Notes: a model not told the origin generated them from the sequence alone. A stretch of DNA of 38,479 nucleotides from Terriglobia bacterium (GCA_020073185.1 JAIQFT010000037.1:1-38479); one strand, 5' to 3'. Shown: positions 21,179-30,328, counted from the stretch's first letter. Numbers and translations: made by a program.

Positions 21179-21217
21179 GGCCATCATCCGAAAGGGATGA
21201 TGGCCTTCTTGGTTTTA
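21179..21217 (+). terminator. Attenuator terminator hairpin of the ilv genes
   Basis: GGCCATCATCC (21179-21189) and GGATGATGGCC (21195-21205) form a perfect 11-bp stem with loop GAAAG, followed by the T-rich TTCTTGGTTTTA. Its 5' arm can instead pair with GGATGATG at 21145-21152 at the end of the leader peptide. Ribosomes stalled at the Leu/Val codons leave that segment free and block the terminator. Ribosomes reaching the stop codon cover it and allow termination. Confidence 0.8.
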
Positions 21218-21244
21218 TCGACATTGTTGCGAGGCGCACGGCAA

Positions 21245-22957
21245 GTGAAAAACGAACCTCCCGGAAACGGGCACAGCGCGGCCAATCTCGACGCGGTGCT
21301 CAAACGGCACAGTTGGGCGATCACCGACGGACCCAGCCGCGCGCCGGCCCGCGCCATGCTGAAGGCGGTCGGCTTTGATGACGACAAGCTGCGCCGCCCG
21401 ATCATCGGCGTGGCCAACACCTGGATCGAGGTCGGCCCTTGCAACTTCCACCTGCGCCATCTCGCGGCACAAGTCAAGGCCGGTATCTACGCCGCCGGCG
21501 GCACCCCCATGGAGTTCAACACCGTCTCCATATCGGACGGAATCACCATGGGCACGGAAGGCATGCGCGCCTCGCTAGTCAGCCGCGAAGTGATCGCCGA
21601 CTCCATCGAGTTGGTCGCGCGCGGCAATCTTTTCGACGGGCTGGTGGTGCTCGTCGGCTGCGACAAGACCATCCCCGCCGCTGTGATGGCCCTGCTGCGC
21701 GTCGATGTCCCCGGGCTGGTGCTCTACGGCGGTTCCATCAGTCCCGGGAGTTTTCACGGCCACGATGTGACCATCCAGGACGTTTTCGAAGCGGTGGGTG
21801 CGCATGCTCGCGGCGCAATGAGCGAATCGGAGCTCTGTGCCCTGGAGAACAGCGCCTGTCCGGGCGCGGGCGCCTGCGGCGGCCAGTTCACCGCCAACAC
21901 CATGGCGCTGGTCATCGAGATGCTCGGCATCGCTCCCATGGGCGAGTCCAGCGTCCCCGCCGGCCATCCCGACAAAGACGTGTCGGCGCATCATGCCGGC
22001 GAACTCGTCATGCAACTGGTTCGGCAGGACCTCAAGCCCAGCCAGATCATCACCCGCGCAGCATTGGAAGACGCGATTGCCAGCGTGGCGGCCAGCGGCG
22101 GATCCACCAACGCCGTTCTGCATCTGCTCGCGATTGCGCAGGAAGCCGGGGTCGCGCTCGACATCGACGATTTCGACCGCATCAGCGCGCGTGTGCCGCT
22201 GCTCGCCGACCTGAAACCGGGCGGCCGTTTTGTCGCCACCGATCTCTACGAAGCCGGCGGTGTGCGCCTGCTCGCCAGCCGCCTGCGCGAAGTCGGGGTG
22301 CTTCATTGCGATCGCCCCACGGTTAGCGGCAGAAGCGTCGAGGAAGAAGCTGCCCAGGCGAAGGAGCAGCTTGGACAAGAGGTCGTGCGGCCCGCCTCCA
22401 ACCCGCTGCGCGCAAGTGGCGGGCTAGTCATCCTAAAGGGAAACCTGGCTCCGGAAGGCTGCGTGGTCAAAACCGCCGGTCATGAAACGAAATCCTATCG
22501 CGGCCCGGCGCAGGTCTTCGACAGCGAAGAGGCCGCCTTCTCCGCCGTGCAGCAGGGGCGGATCAAGGCGGGCGACGTGGTGGTCATCCGCTACGAAGGA
22601 CCGCGCGGCGGCCCCGGCATGCGTGAGATGCTCGCTGTCACCGCTGCGCTGGTCGGCGCGGGGCTCGGCGAATCGGTGGCGCTGCTCACCGACGGACGTT
22701 TCTCCGGCGCGACCCACGGATTGATGGCGGGACACGTCGCGCCCGAAGCCGCTTGTGGCGGACCGATCGGCGCGCTTCGTACCGGCGACATCGTGGAATT
22801 CGATATTCCTACGCGGCGCCTCGCGGTGGATCTCAGCGACGAGGAAATCAAGCAACGACTGGCAGCGTGGACTCCTCCTCCGCCGCGCTTCACCCGCGGC
22901 GTCATGGCAAAGTACGCCCGCCAGGTCTCTTCCGCCGCCGTCGGAGCAGTAACGTAG
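21245..22957 (+). CDS. ilvD: Dihydroxy-acid dehydratase
   Basis: A 570-residue iron-sulfur dehydratase, third step of Ile/Val synthesis, converting dihydroxy acids to 2-oxo acids. Family marks are DGPSRAPARAMLKAVGF, WIEVGPCNFHLR, C139 in GCDKTIP, C211 in GACGGQFTANTM, GGSTNAVLHLLAIA and the C-terminal GRFSGATHG. GTG at 21245 is chosen, because the frame upstream runs through the attenuator terminator and part of the leader. GTG gives the normal N-terminal length, with GAGG about 10 nt before. Control is by the attenuator just upstream and possibly by the LysR-type sites. It is the first gene of ilvD-ilvB-ilvN-ilvC. Confidence 0.94.
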   Translation: MKNEPPGNGHSAANLDAVLKRHSWAITDGPSRAPARAMLKAVGFDDDKLRRPIIGVANTWIEVGPCNFHLRHLAAQVKAGIYAAGGTPMEFNTVSISDGITMGTEGMRASLVSREVIADSIELVARGNLFDGLVVLVGCDKTIPAAVMALLRVDVPGLVLYGGSISPGSFHGHDVTIQDVFEAVGAHARGAMSESELCALENSACPGAGACGGQFTANTMALVIEMLGIAPMGESSVPAGHPDKDVSAHHAGELVMQLVRQDLKPSQIITRAALEDAIASVAASGGSTNAVLHLLAIAQEAGVALDIDDFDRISARVPLLADLKPGGRFVATDLYEAGGVRLLASRLREVGVLHCDRPTVSGRSVEEEAAQAKEQLGQEVVRPASNPLRASGGLVILKGNLAPEGCVVKTAGHETKSYRGPAQVFDSEEAAFSAVQQGRIKAGDVVVIRYEGPRGGPGMREMLAVTAALVGAGLGESVALLTDGRFSGATHGLMAGHVAPEAACGGPIGALRTGDIVEFDIPTRRLAVDLSDEEIKQRLAAWTPPPPRFTRGVMAKYARQVSSAAVGAVT

Positions 22958-23091
22958 CGACATAAGTGGACATGGCATGCCGAGCGCAGCGAGGAATCCG
23001 CTTTGGGCCAACGACTAATGGCCAACGACGTTTCGAGGCTCTGGGCCATCGACCAACGACTATCGACGATCGACGACTTCGAGATTGACCT

Positions 23092-24804
23092 ATGAAAAAG
23101 ACTGGTGCAGAAATTCTTTGGGAGTGCGTGAACCGCGAAGGCGTGACTCACGTCTTCGGCTATCCCGGCGGCGCCATCCTGCCCGCCTACGACGCGCTCG
23201 GCAAATTCCCCGGCATTCGCCACATCCTGGTGCGCCACGAGCAGGGCGCGACCCACATGGCCGACGGTTACGCACGCGCCAGCGGCCGGGTTGGCGTCGC
23301 CGTCGCCACCTCCGGCCCCGGCGCCACCAACATGGTCACCGGCATCGCCACCGCCATGTTGGATTCCTCTCCCATCGTCTGCATTACCGGACAGGTGGGC
23401 AGCCGGCTGATCGGCTCCGACGCCTTCCAGGAAATTGACATCACCGGCATCACCCTGCCCATCACCAAGCACAATTACCTCGTCACGCGTGCGGATGAAG
23501 TGGCCGGCGTGGTGGCCGAGGCGTTCCTGATCGCCCGCTCCGGCCGGCCGGGCCCGGTGCTGATTGACATCACCAAGGATGCGCAGCAATCCAGTTGCGA
23601 ATTCGATTGGGACGCCATTGCGCCGCCCGCGCATCCGGCGCGCCCCGACCGCCGCGCCGCGCCCGTGGAATACCGCCGTGCGCTCGAGCTCATCAACTCC
23701 GCGCAGCGCCCGCTGATCCTCGCCGGCCACGGCATTCTTCTCTCCGGGTCCTTTCCCCAGGTTCGCGAGCTGGTGGAGAAGGCAAGCATTCCGGTTGCCA
23801 TGACGCTGCTCGGCATCGGCGCCTTACCAGCTTCCCATCCGCTCAACCTCGGCATGATGGGCATGCACGGCGAGTCTTGGGTGAACACCGCCATCCAGGA
23901 AGCCGACCTGCTGATCGCGCTTGGCATGCGCTTCGACGACCGCGTTACCGGCAATCTGAAGACGTACGCGCCCACTGCCAAGAAGATTCACGTCGAGATC
24001 GATCCCGCCGAGGTCAACAAGAACGTCACGGTTGACGTGGCGCTGATCGGAGACCTGCGACCGGTCCTGCAGGAGTTGCTCCCGGAAGTCGCCGTGGGCG
24101 ATCGCGCCGAGTGGCTCGCGCACATTGCCGAACTCAAGGGCGAAGTCGCCGTCCGCGACATCCAGAACCTTCCCGACAACGGTCATCTGTACGCGGCGCA
24201 CGTGATTTCCGATCTCTGGCGCGAAACCCAAGGCACGGCGATCGTCGTCACCGACGTCGGCCAGCACCAGATGTGGGAGGCGCAGTACTACAAGCATGAT
24301 GAGCCGCATTCGCTGATCACCTCGGGCGGACTGGGCACCATGGGCTTCGCGCTGCCCGCCGCAATCGGCGCCAAGTTTGCGCGCCCCGAGGAAGAGGTGT
24401 GGGTCGTGGCCGGCGACGGCGGCTTCCAGATGACCATGTCCGAGCTCGCCACCGTCGCTCAGGAGGGTCTGGAACTCAAGGTGGCCATCATCAACAACGG
24501 CTACCTCGGCATGGTGCGCCAGTGGCAGGAGTTCTTTTACGACCGCCGCTACCACGCTACGCCACTGGTGAATCCCGATTTCGAAAAGCTCGCGCAGGCG
24601 TACGGCCTGCACGCCATGACCGTCAACCGTCGCTCGGAGGTGATTCCCGCGGTGCAGGCCGCGCGCTCGCACCGCGGGACCGCGGTCATCAACTTCTGCG
24701 TGGAGCAGGAAGACTCCGTTTTCCCCATGGTTCCCGCAGGCGCTTCGTTGGACCAGATGATCAGACGCCCCAGCCCCCTGGTTGAGGCTGCCACGGATGC
24801 CTAA
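23092..24804 (+). CDS. ilvB: Acetolactate synthase, large (catalytic) subunit
   Basis: A 570-residue thiamine-diphosphate enzyme, first common step of Val/Leu/Ile synthesis. Catalytic E50 lies in VRHEQGATHMADGYAR. The FAD/central domain has GMMGMHGESWVNTA. The TDP/Mg motif starts at about residue 441 (GDGGFQMTMSELATVAQ) and ends NNGYLGMVRQWQ. Complete length. A 134-bp gap after ilvD carries CAACGACTA-like repeats, and TCGACCAACGACTAT (23049-23063) recurs before ilvC. The ribosome site is weak. The ilvN gene overlaps its end. Confidence 0.95.
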   Translation: MKKTGAEILWECVNREGVTHVFGYPGGAILPAYDALGKFPGIRHILVRHEQGATHMADGYARASGRVGVAVATSGPGATNMVTGIATAMLDSSPIVCITGQVGSRLIGSDAFQEIDITGITLPITKHNYLVTRADEVAGVVAEAFLIARSGRPGPVLIDITKDAQQSSCEFDWDAIAPPAHPARPDRRAAPVEYRRALELINSAQRPLILAGHGILLSGSFPQVRELVEKASIPVAMTLLGIGALPASHPLNLGMMGMHGESWVNTAIQEADLLIALGMRFDDRVTGNLKTYAPTAKKIHVEIDPAEVNKNVTVDVALIGDLRPVLQELLPEVAVGDRAEWLAHIAELKGEVAVRDIQNLPDNGHLYAAHVISDLWRETQGTAIVVTDVGQHQMWEAQYYKHDEPHSLITSGGLGTMGFALPAAIGAKFARPEEEVWVVAGDGGFQMTMSELATVAQEGLELKVAIINNGYLGMVRQWQEFFYDRRYHATPLVNPDFEKLAQAYGLHAMTVNRRSEVIPAVQAARSHRGTAVINFCVEQEDSVFPMVPAGASLDQMIRRPSPLVEAATDA

Positions 24805-25357
24805 CATGATGAATACCTTTGTTGTCTACGTCGAAAATAAGCCTGGGGTGCTCAACCGGGTTGCCTCGCTGTTCCGCCGCCGCGGCTTCAACATCGAGTC
24901 GCTCACCGTCGGCCATACTGAGAAGAGCGGCATTTCGCGCATGACCATCGTGACCGACACGGATGCGGCGGGCACCTACCGCGTCGAGACCAACCTCTAC
25001 AAGCTGGCCAACGTGATCAGCGTGGAAAACATCACGGCCGCCCCCTCGGTCTGTCGTGAGTTGGCCATGATCAAGGTCGCCGCCGCCGGTGAGACCCGCA
25101 CCCAACTGATGCAGTTGGCCGGCGTCTTCCGCGCCCGCGTGGTGGACGTTGCGACCGCATCGCTCACCATCGAGATCACCGGCACGGAAGACAAGATCGA
25201 CGGCCTGCTGGAGGTGCTCCGCCATTACGGGATCATCGAGATGGTGCGCACCGGCCGCGTTGCCATGGCGCGCGGCGGCGGCAACGGCGCCAGCGTGGCG
25301 CTTCCGCCTCCCGCCAACCTGGAATCCGACGACGGCATGGTGGCCTTCTCGGTGTGA
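24797..25357 (+). CDS. ilvN: Acetolactate synthase, small (regulatory) subunit
   Basis: A 186-residue regulatory subunit that activates IlvB and gives feedback inhibition by valine. The N-terminal ACT domain (FVVYVENKPGVLNRVASLFRR, about 6-80) is followed by a C-terminal ACT-like half (LAMIKVAAAGETRTQLMQLA) and RTGRVAMARG. It is of the usual IlvH/IlvN size with a short Pro-rich tail. ATG at 24797 overlaps the ilvB stop by 8 nt (ATGCCTAA), the same overlap design as gltB-gltD. TTGAGG lies about 10 nt upstream. An earlier in-frame ATG at 24782 is less likely. Confidence 0.93.
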   Translation: MPNMMNTFVVYVENKPGVLNRVASLFRRRGFNIESLTVGHTEKSGISRMTIVTDTDAAGTYRVETNLYKLANVISVENITAAPSVCRELAMIKVAAAGETRTQLMQLAGVFRARVVDVATASLTIEITGTEDKIDGLLEVLRHYGIIEMVRTGRVAMARGGGNGASVALPPPANLESDDGMVAFSV

Positions 25358-25441
25358 GTTGGCTGCGCCCGAAATCGAGAGCTGCATGAGCGCCTTTTGG
25401 GTCTGATTGGGTTTATGCGAGGCCCGCAGAGGCGCGCGCTG

Positions 25442-25501
25442 GTAGCCCAGGACGAAGTCCTGGGAACAGGAACGAATCGATCAACCGAGTCCCGTAGGGA
25501 C
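25442..25501. repeat. Dispersed intergenic hairpin repeat, copy 1
   Basis: CCCAGGAC-GAA-GTCCTGGG (25446-25464) is a perfect 8-bp hairpin. GTCCC-GTA-GGGAC (25489-25501) is a second one. The same order of modules, gtagcccag then gagtcccgtaggg about 45 bp later, occurs at 36726-36786. Such elements are common between acidobacterial genes. It lies between ilvN and ilvC and could affect transcript stability. Confidence 0.6.
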
Positions 25502-25601
25502 GACGCGAAGAACTCGGGACTTGGCGCTTTAACCGCCGATGGGCGTTCGCGAACCGTTGCGACCAACGACCCTCGACCAACGACTATTTAGGAGAGACCA
25601 A

Positions 25602-26666
25602 ATGGCAAAGATCTACTACGACAACTCCGCCGACCTTTCTGCCATATGCAGAAGGAGGGTTGCAATCATCGGCTACGGTTCGCAAGGCCACGCCCACGCC
25701 TTAAACCTGCGCGACAGCGGAGTCGCGGTGCAGGTCGGCCTTCACCAGGGCAGCCGCTCGCGCGTCAAGGCGGAGCAGCACGATTTCAGGGTTCTCACCC
25801 CCGACCGCGTCGCCGACTGGGCCGACGTCATCATGATCGTCACTCCCGACACCGGCCAGCCTGCGCTCTATGCCTCTGCCATCGCACCCCATCTCTGCCG
25901 CGGCAAGATGCTGATGTTTGCTCACGGCTTCAATATCCACTTCAAGACCATTCAGCCGCCCGGCGACGTTGACGTCACTATGGTCGCCCCCAAAGCGCCC
26001 GGACACCGCGTCCGCGAGGTCTTCGTCGAAGGCGGCGGCACACCGGCATTGATGGCCGTCCATCAGGACGTTTCCGGCCAAGCGACCGCGCTCACCCTGT
26101 CCTACGCCAAGGCGCTCGGCTGCACCCGCGCCGGCGTGCTGGAGACCACCTTCGCCGAAGAAACCGAAACCGACCTCTTTGGCGAGCAGACGGTGTTGTG
26201 CGGAGGCGTCAGCGCGCTCATCAAGGCAGGCTTCGAAACTCTGGTGCAAGCCGGCTATCAGCCCGAGATCGCCTACTTCGAGTGCATGCACGAGCTGAAG
26301 CTGATTGTCGATCTCATCTATCGCGGCGGGCTTTCCTACATGCGCTACTCCGTCAGCGACACCGCTGAGCACGGTGACTACACCGGCGGTCCGCGCATCA
26401 TCACCGAGCAGACGCGGGCGGAAATGCGCCGCATCCTCGCCGAAATCCAGGACGGCACCTACGCCAACAAGTGGATCGCCGAAAACCAAGCGGGACGCCC
26501 GTGGTTCAACGCCACTCGCCGCCGCGAGCAGGACCAGTTGATCGAGCAGGTCGGCGCCAAACTGCGCAGCCTCATGCCCTTCCTCGACCCGATTGATGTG
26601 CGCGCGGAAACGCGGCAGGAGGAGTCCGTGCCCGCGCCACCGGCGGGAGTCACTGCCGCCGACTGA
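25602..26666 (+). CDS. ilvC: Ketol-acid reductoisomerase
   Basis: A 354-residue NAD(P)H-dependent enzyme, second step of Ile/Val synthesis (class I, short form). The Rossmann motif [19 protein letters not shown] starts near residue 19. The helical domain has [34 protein letters not shown] and [13 protein letters not shown] with the Mg-binding acids. ATG 25602 has GGAGAG 5 nt upstream, so a longer frame from 25539 is not used. The C-terminal tail after RSLMPF is about 25 residues, Pro/Ala-rich. A 244-bp gap with repeats separates it from ilvN, so it may have its own promoter. Confidence 0.95.
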   Translation: MAKIYYDNSADLSAICRRRVAIIGYGSQGHAHALNLRDSGVAVQVGLHQGSRSRVKAEQHDFRVLTPDRVADWADVIMIVTPDTGQPALYASAIAPHLCRGKMLMFAHGFNIHFKTIQPPGDVDVTMVAPKAPGHRVREVFVEGGGTPALMAVHQDVSGQATALTLSYAKALGCTRAGVLETTFAEETETDLFGEQTVLCGGVSALIKAGFETLVQAGYQPEIAYFECMHELKLIVDLIYRGGLSYMRYSVSDTAEHGDYTGGPRIITEQTRAEMRRILAEIQDGTYANKWIAENQAGRPWFNATRRREQDQLIEQVGAKLRSLMPFLDPIDVRAETRQEESVPAPPAGVTAAD

Positions 26667-26712
26667 GCGTGCCGCTAATGGTGCCCCACGTCCGCCGGCC
26701 TTATGTAGATGT

Positions 26713-26732
26713 GGGTGTTTTACCGAACACCC
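26713..26732. other. Hairpin between ilvC and the cupin gene
   Basis: GGGTGTT (26713-26719) and AACACCC (26726-26732) form a perfect 7-bp stem with a 6-nt loop. No T-run follows, so it is only a weak candidate end of the ilvC transcript. Confidence 0.35.
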
Positions 26733-26764
26733 GATGATAACGGCTGAACCGAACAGGAGAAGGT

Positions 26765-27139
26765 ATGAAGTTCCACGATTGGGACCAGATCAAGGCCGAC
26801 CAGCTCACCGCCCTGTACAGCCGCAAGGTTGCCATCGGCCACAACGTCACCGTCGCCAGGCTGGAAGCGAAGGCGGGAGCGGCCACGCGGATGCACTCTC
26901 ACCTTAACGAGGAAGTCATCGTGGTGCTCAAGGGCAAGTGGCGCTTTTTTCTTGCTTCCGGTGATGTGACGCTCCAAGCCGACCAGATGCTGACCATTCC
27001 GGCCGGCGTCGAGCACGGATCGGAGGTGCTGGAGGACGCCGTCGCCATTGACGTCTGTTCGCCGGCGCGGCTGGACTGGATCAACGGCGAAGACCGCGTC
27101 CTCCATTACGATCCCGAACAGTACCTGTGGGCGGTATGA
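26765..27139 (+). CDS. Cupin-domain protein
   Basis: A 124-residue single-domain cupin. Metal-binding motif 1 is HSHLNEEVIVVLKGKWRF (two His and a Glu) and motif 2 is IPAGVEHG, with the third His. The beta-barrel covers most of the chain. A strong ribosome site (AGGAGAAGG) precedes the ATG. The enzyme or sensor role is unknown. It lies convergent to the ECF sigma gene with an 18-bp gap. Cupins of ChrR type act as anti-sigma factors, but this protein lacks the N-terminal zinc domain of ChrR, so that role is speculative. Confidence 0.78.
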   Translation: MKFHDWDQIKADQLTALYSRKVAIGHNVTVARLEAKAGAATRMHSHLNEEVIVVLKGKWRFFLASGDVTLQADQMLTIPAGVEHGSEVLEDAVAIDVCSPARLDWINGEDRVLHYDPEQYLWAV

Positions 27140-27157
27140 GCGGCGGGGCGCGTCGTG

Positions 27158-27850
27158 CTATTGTGTCGCGGACTCAGCAGCAAGCCCCACCGCGTCGGCC
27201 AAGCCAATCTGCGGCGTGATGGCGCGCTCCCACTCCCGGCGCAGCATGGCACGCGCGCGGTGGAGCCGCACCTTGACGTTCGTTTCCGTGATCTTCAGCG
27301 TACGCGCGGCAGTTTCCGTATTCACCTCGTGGATGTCCCGCATGACCAGAACACGGCGGTAGGTTTCCGGCAGGGCTTGAATCGCGGTTCCCAGCAGGGA
27401 AGCGGTTTCGCTGGCCGACAAGCTCTGCTCGGGCGTAGGACCGCGATAGACCAACCAGCTCGGTTCCTCGCCCTGCTCGTTGTCCAGCCGCACCTCTCGC
27501 AACCGTGAACTAGCCCGCGCCAGCGCCTTGTACAGCGCGATCCTCGTCAGCCAGGTAGTGAATTTCGCGCGCCCTGCAAACTGGCGGAGGTGCTGATACG
27601 CGCTGACCAGCGTGTCCTGCACCACCTCTTCCGCGTCGTAATCGTTGCGCAGCACGGAAACGGCGACGCGCAGCAATCGCGGTGTGTGCCTGCGCACGAT
27701 CACTTCAAACAGATGAACCTCGCCCGCCAGAATTTGCGAGACGATTTCCTCGTCAGTTGCAGAATCGAATGCCACGCACCAAGTTGCACTGCCGACCACG
27801 TTCTCCTCCTCGCAGTCCCCGGAAAGCACCGGTAACGACTGTGAGGCCAA
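27158..27850 (-). CDS. ECF-family RNA polymerase sigma factor
   Basis: A 230-residue alternative sigma factor. Region 2 spans about 50-115 (DAEEVVQDTLVSAYQHL, FTTWLTRIALYKALA) and region 4 about 155-205 (LPETYRRVLVMRDIHEVNTETAARTL, VKVRLHRARAMLRR). An N-terminal extension of about 25 residues is unusual. No anti-sigma gene follows, as the next gene downstream is the convergent cupin. Upstream on the same strand are a cupredoxin and a porin, which may be part of its regulon. The signal is unknown. Confidence 0.9.
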   Translation of the reverse strand: MASQSLPVLSGDCEEENVVGSATWCVAFDSATDEEIVSQILAGEVHLFEVIVRRHTPRLLRVAVSVLRNDYDAEEVVQDTLVSAYQHLRQFAGRAKFTTWLTRIALYKALARASSRLREVRLDNEQGEEPSWLVYRGPTPEQSLSASETASLLGTAIQALPETYRRVLVMRDIHEVNTETAARTLKITETNVKVRLHRARAMLRREWERAITPQIGLADAVGLAAESATQ

Positions 27851-27950
27851 CGTTAATTCTCGGTAGGCACGCCATTTGTCACGGAAATGTAAAGAGATTG
27901 CAAATTCCCCGTGTCACGGAGATCCGGTGACGGAACGGCCGAACCCTAAC

Positions 27951-27981
27951 GCCTGAAGCCAGAAGCCCGCGGCCTGAAGCC
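27951..27981. repeat. Direct repeat GCCTGAAGCC
   Basis: The 10-bp unit occurs at 27951-27960 and 27972-27981, 21 bp apart, just beyond the cupredoxin stop. It is short and its role is unknown. Confidence 0.4.
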
Positions 27982-27983
27982 GG

Positions 27984-28715
27984 TTACGGCTGCGGGTACA
28001 CGGGATTTGCCGGCTGCGGATCTTCGTAGTCACGGCCGTACTTGTTTTTGTGCGCGACGGGTATCTCGTCTTCCGCAATGCGCAGCGCGCCCAGCGCCGT
28101 GTCGCCCTCACCGATGACCACCTCCCGCCGCAGCGCATTCAGGACTTTGGGGGACGACCCTTCACGCCACACCTGCAGGATGTATCGGCCCGGCGGAACG
28201 CTGGAAATGGCGATAGTGCCGCTGCGATGGGAGACGGCGTAGTAGGGCGTGTCGAGCGCGATCACGATCGCGCTCATCTGCGGATGGATGTTGCAGAAGA
28301 TGTAGCTGATGCCGGGCCGGTCGAAGCGGACGCTCCGCGTGCTGCCGGCTTCGTACAACCCCAGATCGAACCGCTTTCCATCAAACAGCGAAAACACGTT
28401 GTGAAAGAAGGGATCCTGGTTGGGGAATTGGACAACCGATCCCGTGCGCACCACCAGCAGGTGGGGCTCGAAGGTCTTGTCTCTCTGCACCAGGCGCACG
28501 CTCTGCGGCGAGGTCTCGCCAAAACTATACGGTTCCGGCTGCAGCGGCGACAGCCACACCACCGCTTCAGAGTTCTGGTGCTTGCTGCCAGTGGTTTGCA
28601 CCACGACCACTTGCGCGGTCACCGTAGCCGCTTGCGCGTAACCGGCAGAGCCGCCGGCGGCGACCAGGGCAATCGCGATCGACAGCCACAGAATTCCTGC
28701 CCGTGTGCGGTTCAA
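27984..28715 (-). CDS. Exported type-1 copper (cupredoxin-like) protein
   Basis: A 243-residue exported protein. A signal peptide (about 1-29, ending AGYAQA) is followed by a cupredoxin domain (about 75-155). Type-1 copper ligands are visible: H105 in FFHN and C141, H144, M147 in CNIHPQM. The C-terminal part (about 160-220) looks like a carboxypeptidase-regulatory beta-sandwich (TIAISSVPPGRYILQVW). The likely role is periplasmic electron transfer or copper handling. The start is TTG at 28715, overlapping the porin stop (TTGA), with a G-rich ribosome site (GGGGG) 7 nt upstream. The tight coupling implies joint function with the porin. Confidence 0.82.
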   Translation of the reverse strand: MNRTRAGILWLSIAIALVAAGGSAGYAQAATVTAQVVVVQTTGSKHQNSEAVVWLSPLQPEPYSFGETSPQSVRLVQRDKTFEPHLLVVRTGSVVQFPNQDPFFHNVFSLFDGKRFDLGLYEAGSTRSVRFDRPGISYIFCNIHPQMSAIVIALDTPYYAVSHRSGTIAISSVPPGRYILQVWREGSSPKVLNALRREVVIGEGDTALGALRIAEDEIPVAHKNKYGRDYEDPQPANPVYPQP

Positions 28716-30268
28716 AACAACACCCCCATCACCAGATTGATCTGGTCCGCATCGCGGTTTGGCAGGACCAGCTTGTAGCTCTCGATGCGGCGATACTCCA
28801 TCGACAGCAGCAAGTCCGATCGCGGGTGATAGATCACGTTGGTCAGCAGGCTGCGATTGCGGACCGTATCGGGGTAGTAGGGACTGCCGGCGACCGAGCC
28901 GCTCCGCAGTTGGCTGGCGAAGGGATTGTCCTGCCCGGCGGCGACATTGAATTCCAATCGCGGCGAAGCGCGCATCTTCATTTGTGCCCAGCCGCCCACC
29001 ACGTCGAGACCCTTCACCTTCGCCTTGTAAATTGGCGACGAGCCGTCATACAGGGCGGTATCGCCCAACCCGCCTCCCAGGCCGCCGATGGCGCGACCTC
29101 GATACATCTCGCCGGTCAGACTGAACCACCTTGAAATCGGTATCGACGCGTCCGCCGTCACCGCCCATCCATCCACCATCCGCCCGAAGCCCCAGTTCTG
29201 ACGACTGTAATATCCTCCAACGCCGAACGACCTTGGCCTGCTTTCGTCCGCCGATGTCCAGGCAAAGCGGGTTGCGTAAGCCGGCTGCCGCGATGCTTCT
29301 CCCGCCTGCGGCAGGCGGTAAAACGAATCGGTGGGCGCTTCGCCCGTGAGTGGATCAAGAATGCCGGCCTGCACCGTAAAGTTCGAGCCTCCTGCCACCC
29401 CCATGCGATGTTCAACCCGAAGCTGCGGTATCCAGTTCCACAAGTTCCCTGAATACGCGAGCGCCGGTTGCGCCAGCGAGGCCAGCGAAGTCGGCGACAG
29501 CGGCGAAAAGAACGGCGCATCCTGTCCCCCGATAACCGAGGTGGTGGGCCAATCCAGGCGCAGCACCGCGGTGCGCAGCCTCACCACGCCCATGGCAACG
29601 CCGTTCTCTGTCCCGGGAAAACCGCCGCCAAAATCGAACTGGAGATTGCTCTTGACCCGCGCTCCGCGCCATGTAGGACCAAACACCTCCAGCCCGACCT
29701 GCGACTGCCGCAAAGTTCCTCCGAAACTTCCATTCGTACGGTAGACGGGCGAGACCGCGATAGCCGGCACATCCTGGTTGTCAACCGAGCCGTGGTTCTC
29801 GAACAGGTTGAGCAACACGATCCCGGAAAGCCGGACGCGATACTTGGATGCGCTTTCCACCTTCGTCTGATATTGTTCGTCCACCTTGCCGCTGAGCAGA
29901 TCGTACTGTTCCTGAAGCTTGGCGATTCCGTCTTCCACCGTGGTTGCGGCGGCTGCGTCCGGGCGCACCGGCGCCGCTTCGGCCGGCGGCGCCGCCACCG
30001 ACGCCCGCGGCTGCGCCAGGGCGGCCTTGAGTTCGGCCCGCAGCTCTTGCGTTTCGGCGTGGTAACGGCTGGTCTCGTCGCGCAGGTCGCGGATGGTGGA
30101 TTGCAGCTCGGCAACCTGATCCTTGAGTTCGCGCAGGACCTGCGCTGTGGTCGCTTCGGCGGCGCCTCCGTCCCGCTGCTGAGCCCGCGCGGCGCCGGGC
30201 ACAGCTACCGCGATCAGACCGGCAGCGCACAGTCCGCGAACCAACTCCCACCATTTCGCCGTTGTCAT
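28712..30268 (-). CDS. Outer-membrane porin with N-terminal coiled coil
   Basis: A 518-residue outer-membrane barrel. ATG at 30268 has a strong ribosome site (GGAGGTGAAG), so the longer frame from 30310 is not used. A signal peptide ends near AARAQ, and a coiled coil (about 35-80, LRELKDQVAELQSTIRDL) and an Ala/Pro linker follow. The barrel starts near RVRLSGIVLLNLF and ends INLVMGVLF with C-terminal Phe. The coiled coil is like those that anchor porins to the cell wall or form trimers. It is co-transcribed with the cupredoxin gene, so metal or small-molecule passage is plausible. The substrate is not known. Confidence 0.8.
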   Translation of the reverse strand: MTTAKWWELVRGLCAAGLIAVAVPGAARAQQRDGGAAEATTAQVLRELKDQVAELQSTIRDLRDETSRYHAETQELRAELKAALAQPRASVAAPPAEAAPVRPDAAAATTVEDGIAKLQEQYDLLSGKVDEQYQTKVESASKYRVRLSGIVLLNLFENHGSVDNQDVPAIAVSPVYRTNGSFGGTLRQSQVGLEVFGPTWRGARVKSNLQFDFGGGFPGTENGVAMGVVRLRTAVLRLDWPTTSVIGGQDAPFFSPLSPTSLASLAQPALAYSGNLWNWIPQLRVEHRMGVAGGSNFTVQAGILDPLTGEAPTDSFYRLPQAGEASRQPAYATRFAWTSADESRPRSFGVGGYYSRQNWGFGRMVDGWAVTADASIPISRWFSLTGEMYRGRAIGGLGGGLGDTALYDGSSPIYKAKVKGLDVVGGWAQMKMRASPRLEFNVAAGQDNPFASQLRSGSVAGSPYYPDTVRNRSLLTNVIYHPRSDLLLSMEYRRIESYKLVLPNRDADQINLVMGVLF

Positions 30269-30328
30269 CTTCACCTCCCCAAAAGCCGCTGCTAGAGTGC
30301 GGCCCTTCAAGCCCGCGAATTCGGCGCG

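Noticed and set aside
21125-21244. ORF extension giving a 610-residue IlvD
   Set aside because: The extension runs through the end of the leader peptide and the terminator hairpin, and the family N-terminus starts near GTG 21245.
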